Shown in pieces: positions 8,362-15,312 of a DNA stretch of 17,382 bases. The notes beneath the pieces were generated by a model. It saw nothing but the letters and a program-made list of their open reading frames with translations, had not been told where the DNA came from and did not search any database. How positions within the stretch are numbered: the first letter of the stretch is position 1; every line of letters starts with the position of its first letter. A program made the translations under genes and the position numbers. Origin of the DNA: Halobacteriovorax sp. (GTDB lineage: Bacteria > Bdellovibrionota > Bacteriovoracia > Bacteriovoracales > Bacteriovoracaceae); contig NZAF01000135.1 of NCBI GenBank assembly GCA_002686115.1, positions 1 through 17,382 of the forward strand. The letters are read 5' to 3'.

Positions 8362-9528
8362 TTAGTGACAAAGATCTTTAAGCTTTTCAATAAAAGTTAA
8401 CTCTTCCCAAGGGAAGTATCCTTCAAGGTCTCTTCCAAAGTGCCCATAAGCAGCAGTTGGAGAATAAATTGGCCTTAAAAGATCCAGTCTATCAATAATC
8501 GACTTAGGCTTCATATCAAAGATTTCTTTTACAGCTGTTTCAATTTTAGAAACGTCAACTTTCTCTGTTCCAAAAGTATCAACAAGAAGTGACATTGGCT
8601 CACTTACTCCAATTGCATAGGCAACTTGTACAAGGGCCTTGTCAGCAAGGCCAGCTGCAACAATATGCTTTGCGATCTGTCTCGCCCCATAAGCGGCAGA
8701 ACGGTCAACCTTAGATGGGTCCTTACCAGAGAAAGCTCCACCACCGTGGGCGCCATGTCCACCATAAGTATCAACGATAATTTTTCTACCAGTTAATCCA
8801 CAGTCACCCATTGGACCACCAATAACAAACTTACCTGTTGGGTTTAAGAAATATTTTGTCTTATCATCAATAAGGTCAGTTGGAACAGTTTTCTTAATAA
8901 CTTCTTCCATTAGAGCTTCTTGAACTTGTTTTAAAGTCATTTTCTCAGAGTGCTGAGTTGAGATAACAATAGAGTCAATTCTCTTTAGTTTGCCATCCTC
9001 ATACTGAGCAGAAACTTGAGTTTTTCCATCTGCTCTAAATTCACCACAAGTACCATCTTTTCTTACAGTAGATAAACGATGCGATAATCTGTGAGATAGA
9101 TCAATTGTCATTGGCATATATGAAGCGGTTTCATTACAGGCATAACCAAACATAATCCCTTGGTCTCCTGCTCCCATCTCTGTAAATGTACCTTCACCTT
9201 CATTTACACCTTGAGCGATATCTGGCGACTGCTTATCAAGAGCGACCATTACTCCACAAGTTCCAGCATCAAAACCCTTATCTGAATGATCATAACCAAT
9301 ATCTTTAATTTTGTTTCTTACAACATCCTGAAAATCTATTTGAGCCTTAGATGTTATCTCCCCTGCAAGAACCACAAGTCCTGTTGTGATCATTGTCTCA
9401 CAAGCAACTCTTGAATTCGGGTCATCCTTTAACATCGCATCTAAAACTGCATCACTAATTTGATCTGCAATCTTGTCTGGGTGTCCTTCCGTTACGGACT
9501 CTGAAGTAAATGTATAATCCTTTAGCAT
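8362..9528 (-). CDS. metK: S-adenosylmethionine synthetase
   Basis: It makes S-adenosylmethionine from methionine and ATP in the cytoplasm, the methyl donor for nearly all methylations. The 388-residue protein (E. coli MetK has 384) covers the whole family. It has the N-terminal TSESVTEGHPDKIADQISDA, the ATP-binding GAGDQGIMFGYA, and the loop GGGAFSGKDPSKVDRSAAY with the catalytic lysine/aspartate cluster. The ATG at 9528 is preferred because GGGAG lies five bases upstream. A TTG four codons earlier (9540) is open but overlaps that binding site. A near-consensus promoter lies just upstream, so metK can be expressed apart from the mpl unit. The 5' leader is only about 35 bases long, so there is no room for a SAM riboswitch. 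Confidence 0.97.
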   Translation of the reverse strand: MLKDYTFTSESVTEGHPDKIADQISDAVLDAMLKDDPNSRVACETMITTGLVVLAGEITSKAQIDFQDVVRNKIKDIGYDHSDKGFDAGTCGVMVALDKQSPDIAQGVNEGEGTFTEMGAGDQGIMFGYACNETASYMPMTIDLSHRLSHRLSTVRKDGTCGEFRADGKTQVSAQYEDGKLKRIDSIVISTQHSEKMTLKQVQEALMEEVIKKTVPTDLIDDKTKYFLNPTGKFVIGGPMGDCGLTGRKIIVDTYGGHGAHGGGAFSGKDPSKVDRSAAYGARQIAKHIVAAGLADKALVQVAYAIGVSEPMSLLVDTFGTEKVDVSKIETAVKEIFDMKPKSIIDRLDLLRPIYSPTAAYGHFGRDLEGYFPWEELTFIEKLKDLCH

Positions 9529-9533
9529 AGCTT

Positions 9534-9538
9534 CTCCC
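9534..9538 (-). promoter_or_regulatory. Ribosome binding site deciding the metK start
   Basis: GGGAG on the minus strand, five bases before the ATG at 9528. It is the only good Shine-Dalgarno near the 5' end and argues against the TTG at 9540. Confidence 0.75.
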
Positions 9539-9570
9539 AATAAATAAAAAATACACTAGTCATTCGGATA

Positions 9571-9599
9571 ACTATACAATTAAAAACGGCGTTTAACAA
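9571..9599 (-). promoter_or_regulatory. Sigma70-type promoter of metK
   Basis: Read on the minus strand: -35 TTGTTA (9599-9594), a 17-base spacer, and -10 TATAGT (9576-9571). Both hexamers are one or two bases from consensus and the spacing is optimal. The predicted transcript would start near 9564, about 36 bases before the ATG. It overlaps the end of the upstream gene by no more than a few bases. Confidence 0.75.
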
Positions 9600-9601
9600 C
9601 T

Positions 9602-11257
9602 TTAATAGCCATTTGGCTTATAGAAATAAGTGAATAAATGAGGATTTCTATAAACAAAAAACCTAGACTCAGAGGGCTCATAGAGCACTTTAGTCTTTGC
9701 CCCTGCCCAAATTTCATAAAGCCCACTTTTAGACTTTATAGTCCCTATAAAACGAAGCTTATTTGATCGATAAAGCTTTCTGTAAGTCTCATCTTTTAAA
9801 ATTTCTGGACCGGGAAGCTCAGGCCACTTTGAATAGCCACTCCATAACTTTGCCATATCAATACGACCTGTCATGGAAGCTCTAGAAAAGTAGCGCGTAG
9901 CCCCAAAAATTGTAATTGGAAACTTTAATACTTCTAATGCAAAAGTTAAGTTCTCTTCCCTAAGCTTGTATGCAGAACGAGATGAATCAGGACAATAGAT
10001 CCCCCTACTTGCTGGAATGAAAAAATACGTAAATGAGAATTGCCCTTTTTTAAAAAGAACATTTAGCCACTTATATTTTTTAAAGTCTTTAATTCCAACT
10101 TCTTTTAAAAATGGATAAAGGTCTTCTGACTTATCAATACTATTATACTTTTTGTTTCTCAAACGGTTTAGGATAACTTGGACGATTGCTCTTCTCTCAC
10201 TTCCAAACTTATTATCAAGTCTTCCAACTTCATGAATAAGAATGGTTTCAATCGTAAAAAGAATTCTATAGAGAATATCTTTTTCAGACCAAAACTTATA
10301 AACTCTGGCTTCTTTTTCATACGTATAATCTTTAAGCGCTTTTCGAGCACGCTTGGCTGAGTCTTGGTATTGAACAAGAAAGTCTTTAGAACTAGAAGTA
10401 CTTTTTAACTTATAATAAAAATTGATATCCCCTTGAATTTTTTTTCTCCACTTATTAACTCCTCTTCTGTGATAAGAAACACCACGGACAAGTGAATTTT
10501 TAATTTTATCAAGTAAAGACTCAATGTCATAGCGCAAGTCTTCTTCAAAGAAGTCATCATCATGTTTCAGTAGTCTTAAATAAACAGTAGAAATGAGTGA
10601 TCTAAAAGATGTATCCTTTCGTCCATTTTTAGGGTTCACAATTCCATCTTCAAAGAGCTTTCTTTTAAAGTAAATTGTATTTGCGAGTTGTTTATTCGTT
10701 TCTTTAGCTTCATCAAAGTTCTTTCTAAGATTAAAATAATCTACAGGAAAGCCATAAGGTTGAAGTGCAATTAAGTCTTCTTCAAGATATTTAATGAGAT
10801 CTTTAACAAACTTATCTGTAAGTTTTGAGAGATTATTCTTCTTACCTTTATATCTTTTATAATTTTCTTTATGAAGATTGATAAAACGTTTTTCAAGACG
10901 AGAAGCTTTTCTATATTCTTTTTTAAAGTTTTTCTTTTTCTTAAGTGTCTTATGAAGTGACTTTAGCCAGTCTCTTTTTTTTGCAAGTAATGGTAGCCCA
11001 TCTTTTATAGACTGTATATCCACACTTTCGTCTTCATTAAATGGTACATAAAGGCCATTTCCTGTATATTCCTTATAAAGCTTCCCGGCTTTTTGATAGG
11101 TGCCTGGTCGGCAGAGCTTACGAGACATTTCCTTTAGATAAGAAAAATATGTATTAAAAATTTTATCTTTAGATTCTGAAAGATCAATTTTTTCAAACGC
11201 AAAAACACTCTGAGCTAATGCAATATAAAAAATTACAGTTCTAAAGACTTTTAACAA
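9602..11257 (-). CDS. Secreted protein with SleB-like (Hydrolase_2) cell-wall hydrolase domain
   Basis: A 551-residue exported protein. The signal peptide (MLKVFRTVIFYIALAQSVFA when read from the TTG at 11257) ends in a good cleavage site before FEK. The N-terminal half is Lys/Arg-rich and helical, possibly coiled coil. The region from about 335 to 460 resembles the SleB/Hydrolase_2 murein hydrolase fold. A glutamate (E343) in ILIHEVGR is followed by RRAIVQVILNRLR, then KKGQFSFTYF, ALEVLKFP and GATRYFSRA, in the same order as the E/VILNR/QFS/GAthY motifs of that family. If right, it would cleave peptidoglycan in the periplasm, or prey wall if the host is a predator. The TTG at 11257 has GGAG eight bases upstream; a TTG at 11278 is the alternative. 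It overlaps the end of mpl by 17 bases, so the two are coupled. Activity is inference; the fold assignment is moderately sure. Confidence 0.62.
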   Translation of the reverse strand: MLKVFRTVIFYIALAQSVFAFEKIDLSESKDKIFNTYFSYLKEMSRKLCRPGTYQKAGKLYKEYTGNGLYVPFNEDESVDIQSIKDGLPLLAKKRDWLKSLHKTLKKKKNFKKEYRKASRLEKRFINLHKENYKRYKGKKNNLSKLTDKFVKDLIKYLEEDLIALQPYGFPVDYFNLRKNFDEAKETNKQLANTIYFKRKLFEDGIVNPKNGRKDTSFRSLISTVYLRLLKHDDDFFEEDLRYDIESLLDKIKNSLVRGVSYHRRGVNKWRKKIQGDINFYYKLKSTSSSKDFLVQYQDSAKRARKALKDYTYEKEARVYKFWSEKDILYRILFTIETILIHEVGRLDNKFGSERRAIVQVILNRLRNKKYNSIDKSEDLYPFLKEVGIKDFKKYKWLNVLFKKGQFSFTYFFIPASRGIYCPDSSRSAYKLREENLTFALEVLKFPITIFGATRYFSRASMTGRIDMAKLWSGYSKWPELPGPEILKDETYRKLYRSNKLRFIGTIKSKSGLYEIWAGAKTKVLYEPSESRFFVYRNPHLFTYFYKPNGY

Positions 11258-12665
11258 AATCAGAACTCCATAAACCAAGACATGTTGAATTACTCATAAC
11301 GAGGTTTAGTGATTGATCATTTGAATTACTTTTAATCTCATCTATTAGCTCATCTAGTTCTGTAATAAGATATGCTTCTTTAGAAGAATCAGACTTCAAA
11401 TTTTTTACCAATTGATTAAAATCAAGATCTCCATGGCCGATTGCTGTAGTCTTCTTACTTGGATTTATAATCCAAACCTTAAAAGCTTCTCTTAGAGATG
11501 ATATAAAACGGTCTTGGAAAATATCAGACCTTGCAGTTGCTGAGCCCGGCTCTAAAAAGACATTAATTTTTTTATCAGGATATTTTATTTTTATCGCAGC
11601 GATAGTTTCTTCAACGGCCGTAGGATGATGAGCGAAGTCATCAATGATAACGGCTCCATTATAAGATCCAACTTCCTCTTGTCTTCTCTTTGCAAGCTTT
11701 AGATTTTTTATCGCCTCGTTTAACTCTTCTTTCTTAATCCCCTCACTAAGTGCAAAAATTAAAATAGCACTTAGATTTAGAATGTTGTGCTTACCAATTA
11801 AATTAGTATGAAAGTCATACTTAGAATTATTAAAAGTTACTTCAAAAGATGTTCCATTCTTATTTGCTTCTTTAATAAGCACATTCTTTTCACCATAGAA
11901 GTCTACATTCTCTCCCATGTGATCATAGATATCGATAATTGAGTCCCAATCACTACAAACAATATTTTGTTTTACATTCGGGATAATAGCACGAAATTCA
12001 TCTTTAATATCTTCAAGAGTTTCGAAGATGTCAGCATGATCGAATTCAAGAGATGTTAAGACAAGATGATCTACTGAATAAGACCTAAATTTTGAAAACT
12101 TCTCAAAGTAAGCACTGTCATACTCATCTGATTCAATGAAAAAATATTCACTATCTGTCATTAAAGCAGAGGGCATATTATCTAAAACAGCTCCCACAAG
12201 ATAACTTGGGTTAAGTTTTAAGTTTTCAAAAACTTGAATACCTAAATAAGTCGTTGTTGTCTTACCATGTGTACCAGCAAGTCCAATCACTTTCTTTTGG
12301 TCAAGAATAAGAGCTCCTATCGCCGCAGGAAATGAGCAAAAAGGGATTCCAAGTTTTTCAATCTCTCTTGCTTCATCACTTTTTCCTGAAACAACATTAC
12401 CAACAACAATGAGATCAACTTCCCCTTTTAAGGATTCGAGTTCAAAATCATCTAGACGATGTACTTCAATTTTAGATTCTTCAAGATATGTCGACATTGG
12501 GGGATAAAACATTTTATCTGCACCGCTGACCTCATAACCTGCACTCTTTAAAAGACAAGCAGAAGAGCCCATACCTGTGCCACAAATTCTATAAAAAAAG
12601 ATGCGTTTTATAGTGCTCTTATTTTTCTTTATATTTTCGTAATTTAAGTAGTTTTCTAAGTTCAT
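11241..12665 (-). CDS. mpl: UDP-N-acetylmuramate:L-alanyl-gamma-D-glutamyl-meso-diaminopimelate ligase
   Basis: Mpl joins the murein tripeptide, recovered from degraded wall, to UDP-MurNAc in the cytoplasm, so that it re-enters peptidoglycan synthesis. The 474 residues show RICGTGMGSSA (nucleotide-binding N domain), the ATP P-loop GLAGTHGKTTTT, ESDEYDSAYFEKFSKF, LEFDHADIFETLEDI, and the C-terminal IDDFAHHPTAVEE and EPGSATARSD. The DEYDxAxF...KFRSY and LEFDHADIF segments are typical of Mpl and differ from MurC (DESDxSF, EADHMD). About 20 extra residues precede the usual start; the only upstream signal is a weak GGA six bases before this ATG. An imperfect promoter region with an inverted repeat lies just upstream. 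The next gene, a secreted SleB-like hydrolase, overlaps its 3' end, which fits wall turnover and recycling. Confidence 0.93.
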   Translation of the reverse strand: MNLENYLNYENIKKNKSTIKRIFFYRICGTGMGSSACLLKSAGYEVSGADKMFYPPMSTYLEESKIEVHRLDDFELESLKGEVDLIVVGNVVSGKSDEAREIEKLGIPFCSFPAAIGALILDQKKVIGLAGTHGKTTTTYLGIQVFENLKLNPSYLVGAVLDNMPSALMTDSEYFFIESDEYDSAYFEKFSKFRSYSVDHLVLTSLEFDHADIFETLEDIKDEFRAIIPNVKQNIVCSDWDSIIDIYDHMGENVDFYGEKNVLIKEANKNGTSFEVTFNNSKYDFHTNLIGKHNILNLSAILIFALSEGIKKEELNEAIKNLKLAKRRQEEVGSYNGAVIIDDFAHHPTAVEETIAAIKIKYPDKKINVFLEPGSATARSDIFQDRFISSLREAFKVWIINPSKKTTAIGHGDLDFNQLVKNLKSDSSKEAYLITELDELIDEIKSNSNDQSLNLVMSNSTCLGLWSSDFVKSL

Positions 12666-12673
12666 ATCTATTC

Positions 12674-12695
12674 CAATTATATCTTAATATAATTG
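12674..12695. promoter_or_regulatory. Inverted repeat upstream of mpl, possible operator
   Basis: The arms CAATTATAT (12674-12682) and ATATAATTG (12687-12695) are perfect 9-bp complements around CTTA. One arm contains a TATAAT -10-like hexamer on the minus strand (12681-12676), 11 bases from the mpl start. No convincing -35 sits 16-18 bases from it. A second, weaker repeat with ATACA/TGTAT arms is at 12739-12751. The sequence is very AT-rich, so chance symmetry is possible. Confidence 0.35.
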
Positions 12696-12783
12696 TAGAT
12701 GATTACAACGGATGTGCATAGTATCAAGATATAATTCAATACATATTGTATATAAAATGAGGAACACTAAGAAAGTTTGTAGA

Positions 12784-14283
12784 TTAGTTCTTAAAGTAGA
12801 TAGATGTATCTTTTAGAATACTTTCTACTTTTTCACTCTTTAAAAAAGTTTGAACTTCTTCTCTCATATCATCACTTATCTGCCCCTGTTCTTGTATACG
12901 ATCAGAGAACTGGATCATCTTATCACCAATATCATTGTAACTAGAGTGACCCTTTAAAATGAACCCAATAAGTCTCAAAGATTGATTTAAACTCTGAGTC
13001 CTAAAGTCTTTTATCTTATGTGCCTTAAATTTATCAGGATAATTTAACTTATCGACATCTTTAACAAGTAATGCTCCAAGCTCAAGAAGCCTTAGGCCAT
13101 AGCTAATATTTGGATATTGTCTAATTTCTAAGTTATGGGACCTAAAGGGCTTTTTCCATTCAGATAACCCCAATTTTAGCATACCTCGATTACCTACACC
13201 TCTCTCTGTAAAATTAGAATCATAATACTTTAAAGGCTCCACATTTTTCCCAAAATTCATAGCTCTTAGAAGTACAATATTTGCTTCAAGTACTTGAGCA
13301 ATTCGAATAACATTCTCTCGATTTACATGATCAACGGGAATACCAAGATGGAGATGACTCATTGGGTGTTTAAAAATAGTGTGTAAGCTATTCATTAACT
13401 CTTTAAATTTTGATGGAATCTCTTCCCATGAATGATGTGTCAGTTCAATATAATCTAAATCAATATGAGCATTTATTGGAAGACCTTGTTTTTGTAAGTT
13501 ACTGGCCACGTCAGATGTAAAATTTTGAGAAAGAAACTTCTCGCGTCCGACCATTAACTTTTGAAAATAACCAGGTGCAAAATCTGATGGTATATAGAAT
13601 TCTTTATCTTTTGAGACGTCTTTTCTTAGGCCAAAAGCATCTACCTGCTTTTCTGATATTCCAAGTTTTTTACTGGCTTCTTTTTTAGTTAACTTAAATC
13701 TTTCTAAAAGCTTATCCATTCTAATTGCAGTGCTAGTTTCTAGATTTACACCACGATATGCATCTTCAAGCGGTAGCTCTGAATCAGTTGAAAAAGTAAC
13801 AAATTGATCTTTATCTCCAACATAGAACTTATCATCACTCAACCAAATTTCACTATCTTTTATATATGATTTATTAATTCCATCTCCACCTTTGATTTGA
13901 GACTGCTTTTTAAAGATAAAATTATATTGATGGTCTCCTCTCTTACTTATTCTAGTAACAAGGAAAAACTTTGTTTCATAGCTTTCGCCAACTTTTACTT
14001 TTGCTTTTTTAAGTAGCGAGTTTAAGTCTTTAGGTAATGGGTATTCAGTATCAAACTCCAAATGATCTTCTTCGAGTTTTTTTAACAACTGATATGAAAA
14101 AGTTTTCTTCTCAACATTTCTTTTTTTGTGAACTATCGCCATTAGAGCCTTCCAACACGTTTGAATTGATGCTGCAGGCGCTCTTCCAACAAGATTCGCA
14201 TGACTTGATCGTTGGTCTCTGTGATTAAATGTTGAGCACGAAACCATAGTTACAAAAATAGCAATTAAATATATTTTAAACAT
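12784..14283 (-). CDS. Putative lipoprotein with amidoligase-like motifs, function unknown
   Basis: I do not recognise a firm family. The 499-residue product begins with a short hydrophobic signal ending in VTMVSC, a plausible lipobox with the lipid-modified cysteine at 16. It is therefore likely to be anchored in the outer or inner membrane, facing the periplasm. The middle carries a charged HTH-like stretch (LTKKEASKKLGISEKQ). It is followed by YIELTHHSWEEIPSKF (about 275-290), MSHLHLGIP (about 308-315) and NLEIRQY (about 383-389). The order E/HLHxG/xExR is faintly like the GlHVH and IEFR motifs of amidoligase/GCS-type ligases. This is a weak match, and an extracytoplasmic ATP-dependent ligase would be odd. 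The start is backed by GAGGT five bases before the ATG. It is separated from mpl by 118 bases and from the serine hydrolase by 136, so it is probably its own unit. Confidence 0.75.
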   Translation of the reverse strand: MFKIYLIAIFVTMVSCSTFNHRDQRSSHANLVGRAPAASIQTCWKALMAIVHKKRNVEKKTFSYQLLKKLEEDHLEFDTEYPLPKDLNSLLKKAKVKVGESYETKFFLVTRISKRGDHQYNFIFKKQSQIKGGDGINKSYIKDSEIWLSDDKFYVGDKDQFVTFSTDSELPLEDAYRGVNLETSTAIRMDKLLERFKLTKKEASKKLGISEKQVDAFGLRKDVSKDKEFYIPSDFAPGYFQKLMVGREKFLSQNFTSDVASNLQKQGLPINAHIDLDYIELTHHSWEEIPSKFKELMNSLHTIFKHPMSHLHLGIPVDHVNRENVIRIAQVLEANIVLLRAMNFGKNVEPLKYYDSNFTERGVGNRGMLKLGLSEWKKPFRSHNLEIRQYPNISYGLRLLELGALLVKDVDKLNYPDKFKAHKIKDFRTQSLNQSLRLIGFILKGHSSYNDIGDKMIQFSDRIQEQGQISDDMREEVQTFLKSEKVESILKDTSIYFKN

Positions 14284-14356
14284 AAATACCTCGTATTATT
14301 ATCGGGATAAATCGAATTAAAGATGAGTGATTTAAACAAAAAGGCAATAATTTCAA

Positions 14357-14381
14357 TCACTTACAGGGCTATCCTGAGTGA
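14357..14381 (-). terminator. Possible hairpin terminator after the serine hydrolase gene
   Basis: On the minus strand TCACT-CAGG pairs with CCTG-(TA bulge)-AGTGA around a 5-base loop, giving a 9-bp stem with one 2-base bulge. A T-rich stretch (CCTTTTTG) comes about 13 bases later, too far for a classic terminator. It lies 39 bases past the hydrolase stop, which is the right place for one. The rest of 14284-14419 holds only the Shine-Dalgarno of the lipoprotein gene. Confidence 0.35.
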
Positions 14382-14419
14382 ACGTGAAATCAAAAGATAA
14401 TGAATAAAAATCGTTAGAA

Positions 14420-15310
14420 TTATTTCAACAAATTATTTGCAACGTCTTTCCTAAACTTAGAAAGCTTCTCTCTGTCATACCAACAAGTTGTGGTCTCATT
14501 TGTTAAGATGACAATGCCTTTATTCTTGTTTGGATATATCCAAAAGGAAGTTCCTGTGAAACCGAGATGACCAAATGTCGTCTCGTCGCTATGGACTCCG
14601 GCCAATGATTTAGAAGGATTCTCTACACGATCAAAGCCTTTATTAAAGCGATGTTCTTGCTTGAGTCCTATTTTTGAAATGAAAGAGAAATCTTTTTCTA
14701 ATTTTATAAGATTACGGCAAAGCCCTTCTACGCTTCCAAATAGTCCAGCATGACATACACGTGAATTGATCACGAAAGCATTGTCATCATGAACATGTCC
14801 GCATATCTCTTGCCCTCTTCTAAAACCTGTTGGAACACATTGTTCGCCATTTAAAGTAAGCCAATTCTTTATTTCTTTGTCGTGAAAATCTTTTAAGAAT
14901 TCATAAACACTTTTTCCAATCTTCTTTTCAATTTCAAGCTGCAGTCTCAATGCTCCAAAGTCGGAATATAATGTTTTGCTTTCACTAATTTTATAAGAAA
15001 GAAGTAATTCTCTCCATGAAGAATGAGACAAGCGTCCCCAAGCAGGAAGACCTGAGCGATGCTCTAATAAAAGAATCATTTCCTGGTCAAATATTTCAGG
15101 TGCAGCCAAGTATGAAAGCCCTAAAGTCATTGGTTTTGTAATAGAGGCCAAGTCAAAGTAAACTTCTCTCTCTTCATCAAAGCGATCTAGGTTTGAATAA
15201 AACTTACTAGAAAAACTTAAGTCATCAAAATCAATAAGCCCCAAAGCGACACAATTAAAATTAGAGTCCTCCAGTGCTTTTTCAACTATTAAGTCTATCT
15301 CTTTGTTCAA
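14420..15310 (-). CDS. Beta-lactamase-fold serine hydrolase (PF00144-like), no signal peptide
   Basis: This is a 296-residue member of the class C beta-lactamase/penicillin-binding protein-like family. The nucleophile motif is S56-I-T-K59 (in DLASITKPM), the second motif is Y115-S-D in LYSDFG, and the third is H248-L-G in FGHLGFTGTSFW. VHDDNAFV and CHAGLFGSVEGL are also seen in the hydrolase modules of this family, including those fused to NagZ-type glucosaminidases in Bacteroidetes. Possible substrates are muropeptides, D-Ala esters/amides or other small esters; the sequence does not decide. There is no signal peptide, so it should be cytoplasmic, which is unusual for wall-directed relatives. 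The TTG start comes two bases after the TAG stop of ppdK in the same frame, with an AGGA ten bases upstream, so it is translationally coupled to ppdK. Confidence 0.85.
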   Translation of the reverse strand: MNKEIDLIVEKALEDSNFNCVALGLIDFDDLSFSSKFYSNLDRFDEEREVYFDLASITKPMTLGLSYLAAPEIFDQEMILLLEHRSGLPAWGRLSHSSWRELLLSYKISESKTLYSDFGALRLQLEIEKKIGKSVYEFLKDFHDKEIKNWLTLNGEQCVPTGFRRGQEICGHVHDDNAFVINSRVCHAGLFGSVEGLCRNLIKLEKDFSFISKIGLKQEHRFNKGFDRVENPSKSLAGVHSDETTFGHLGFTGTSFWIYPNKNKGIVILTNETTTCWYDREKLSKFRKDVANNLLK

Positions 15311-15312
15311 AC

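Noticed and set aside
9577..9593. Small AAACG/CGTTT hairpin as a terminator for the mpl/hydrolase unit
   Set aside because: The stem is only 5 bp with a one-base loop, and it falls in the spacer of the metK promoter.
9529..9601. SAM riboswitch upstream of metK
   Set aside because: The leader is too short, and no SAM-I/II stem pattern is visible. A plain promoter explains the gap.
11241..12665. MurC instead of Mpl
   Set aside because: The DEYDSAYFEKFSKF and LEFDHADIF segments match Mpl. MurC has DESDxSF and a different HMD motif.
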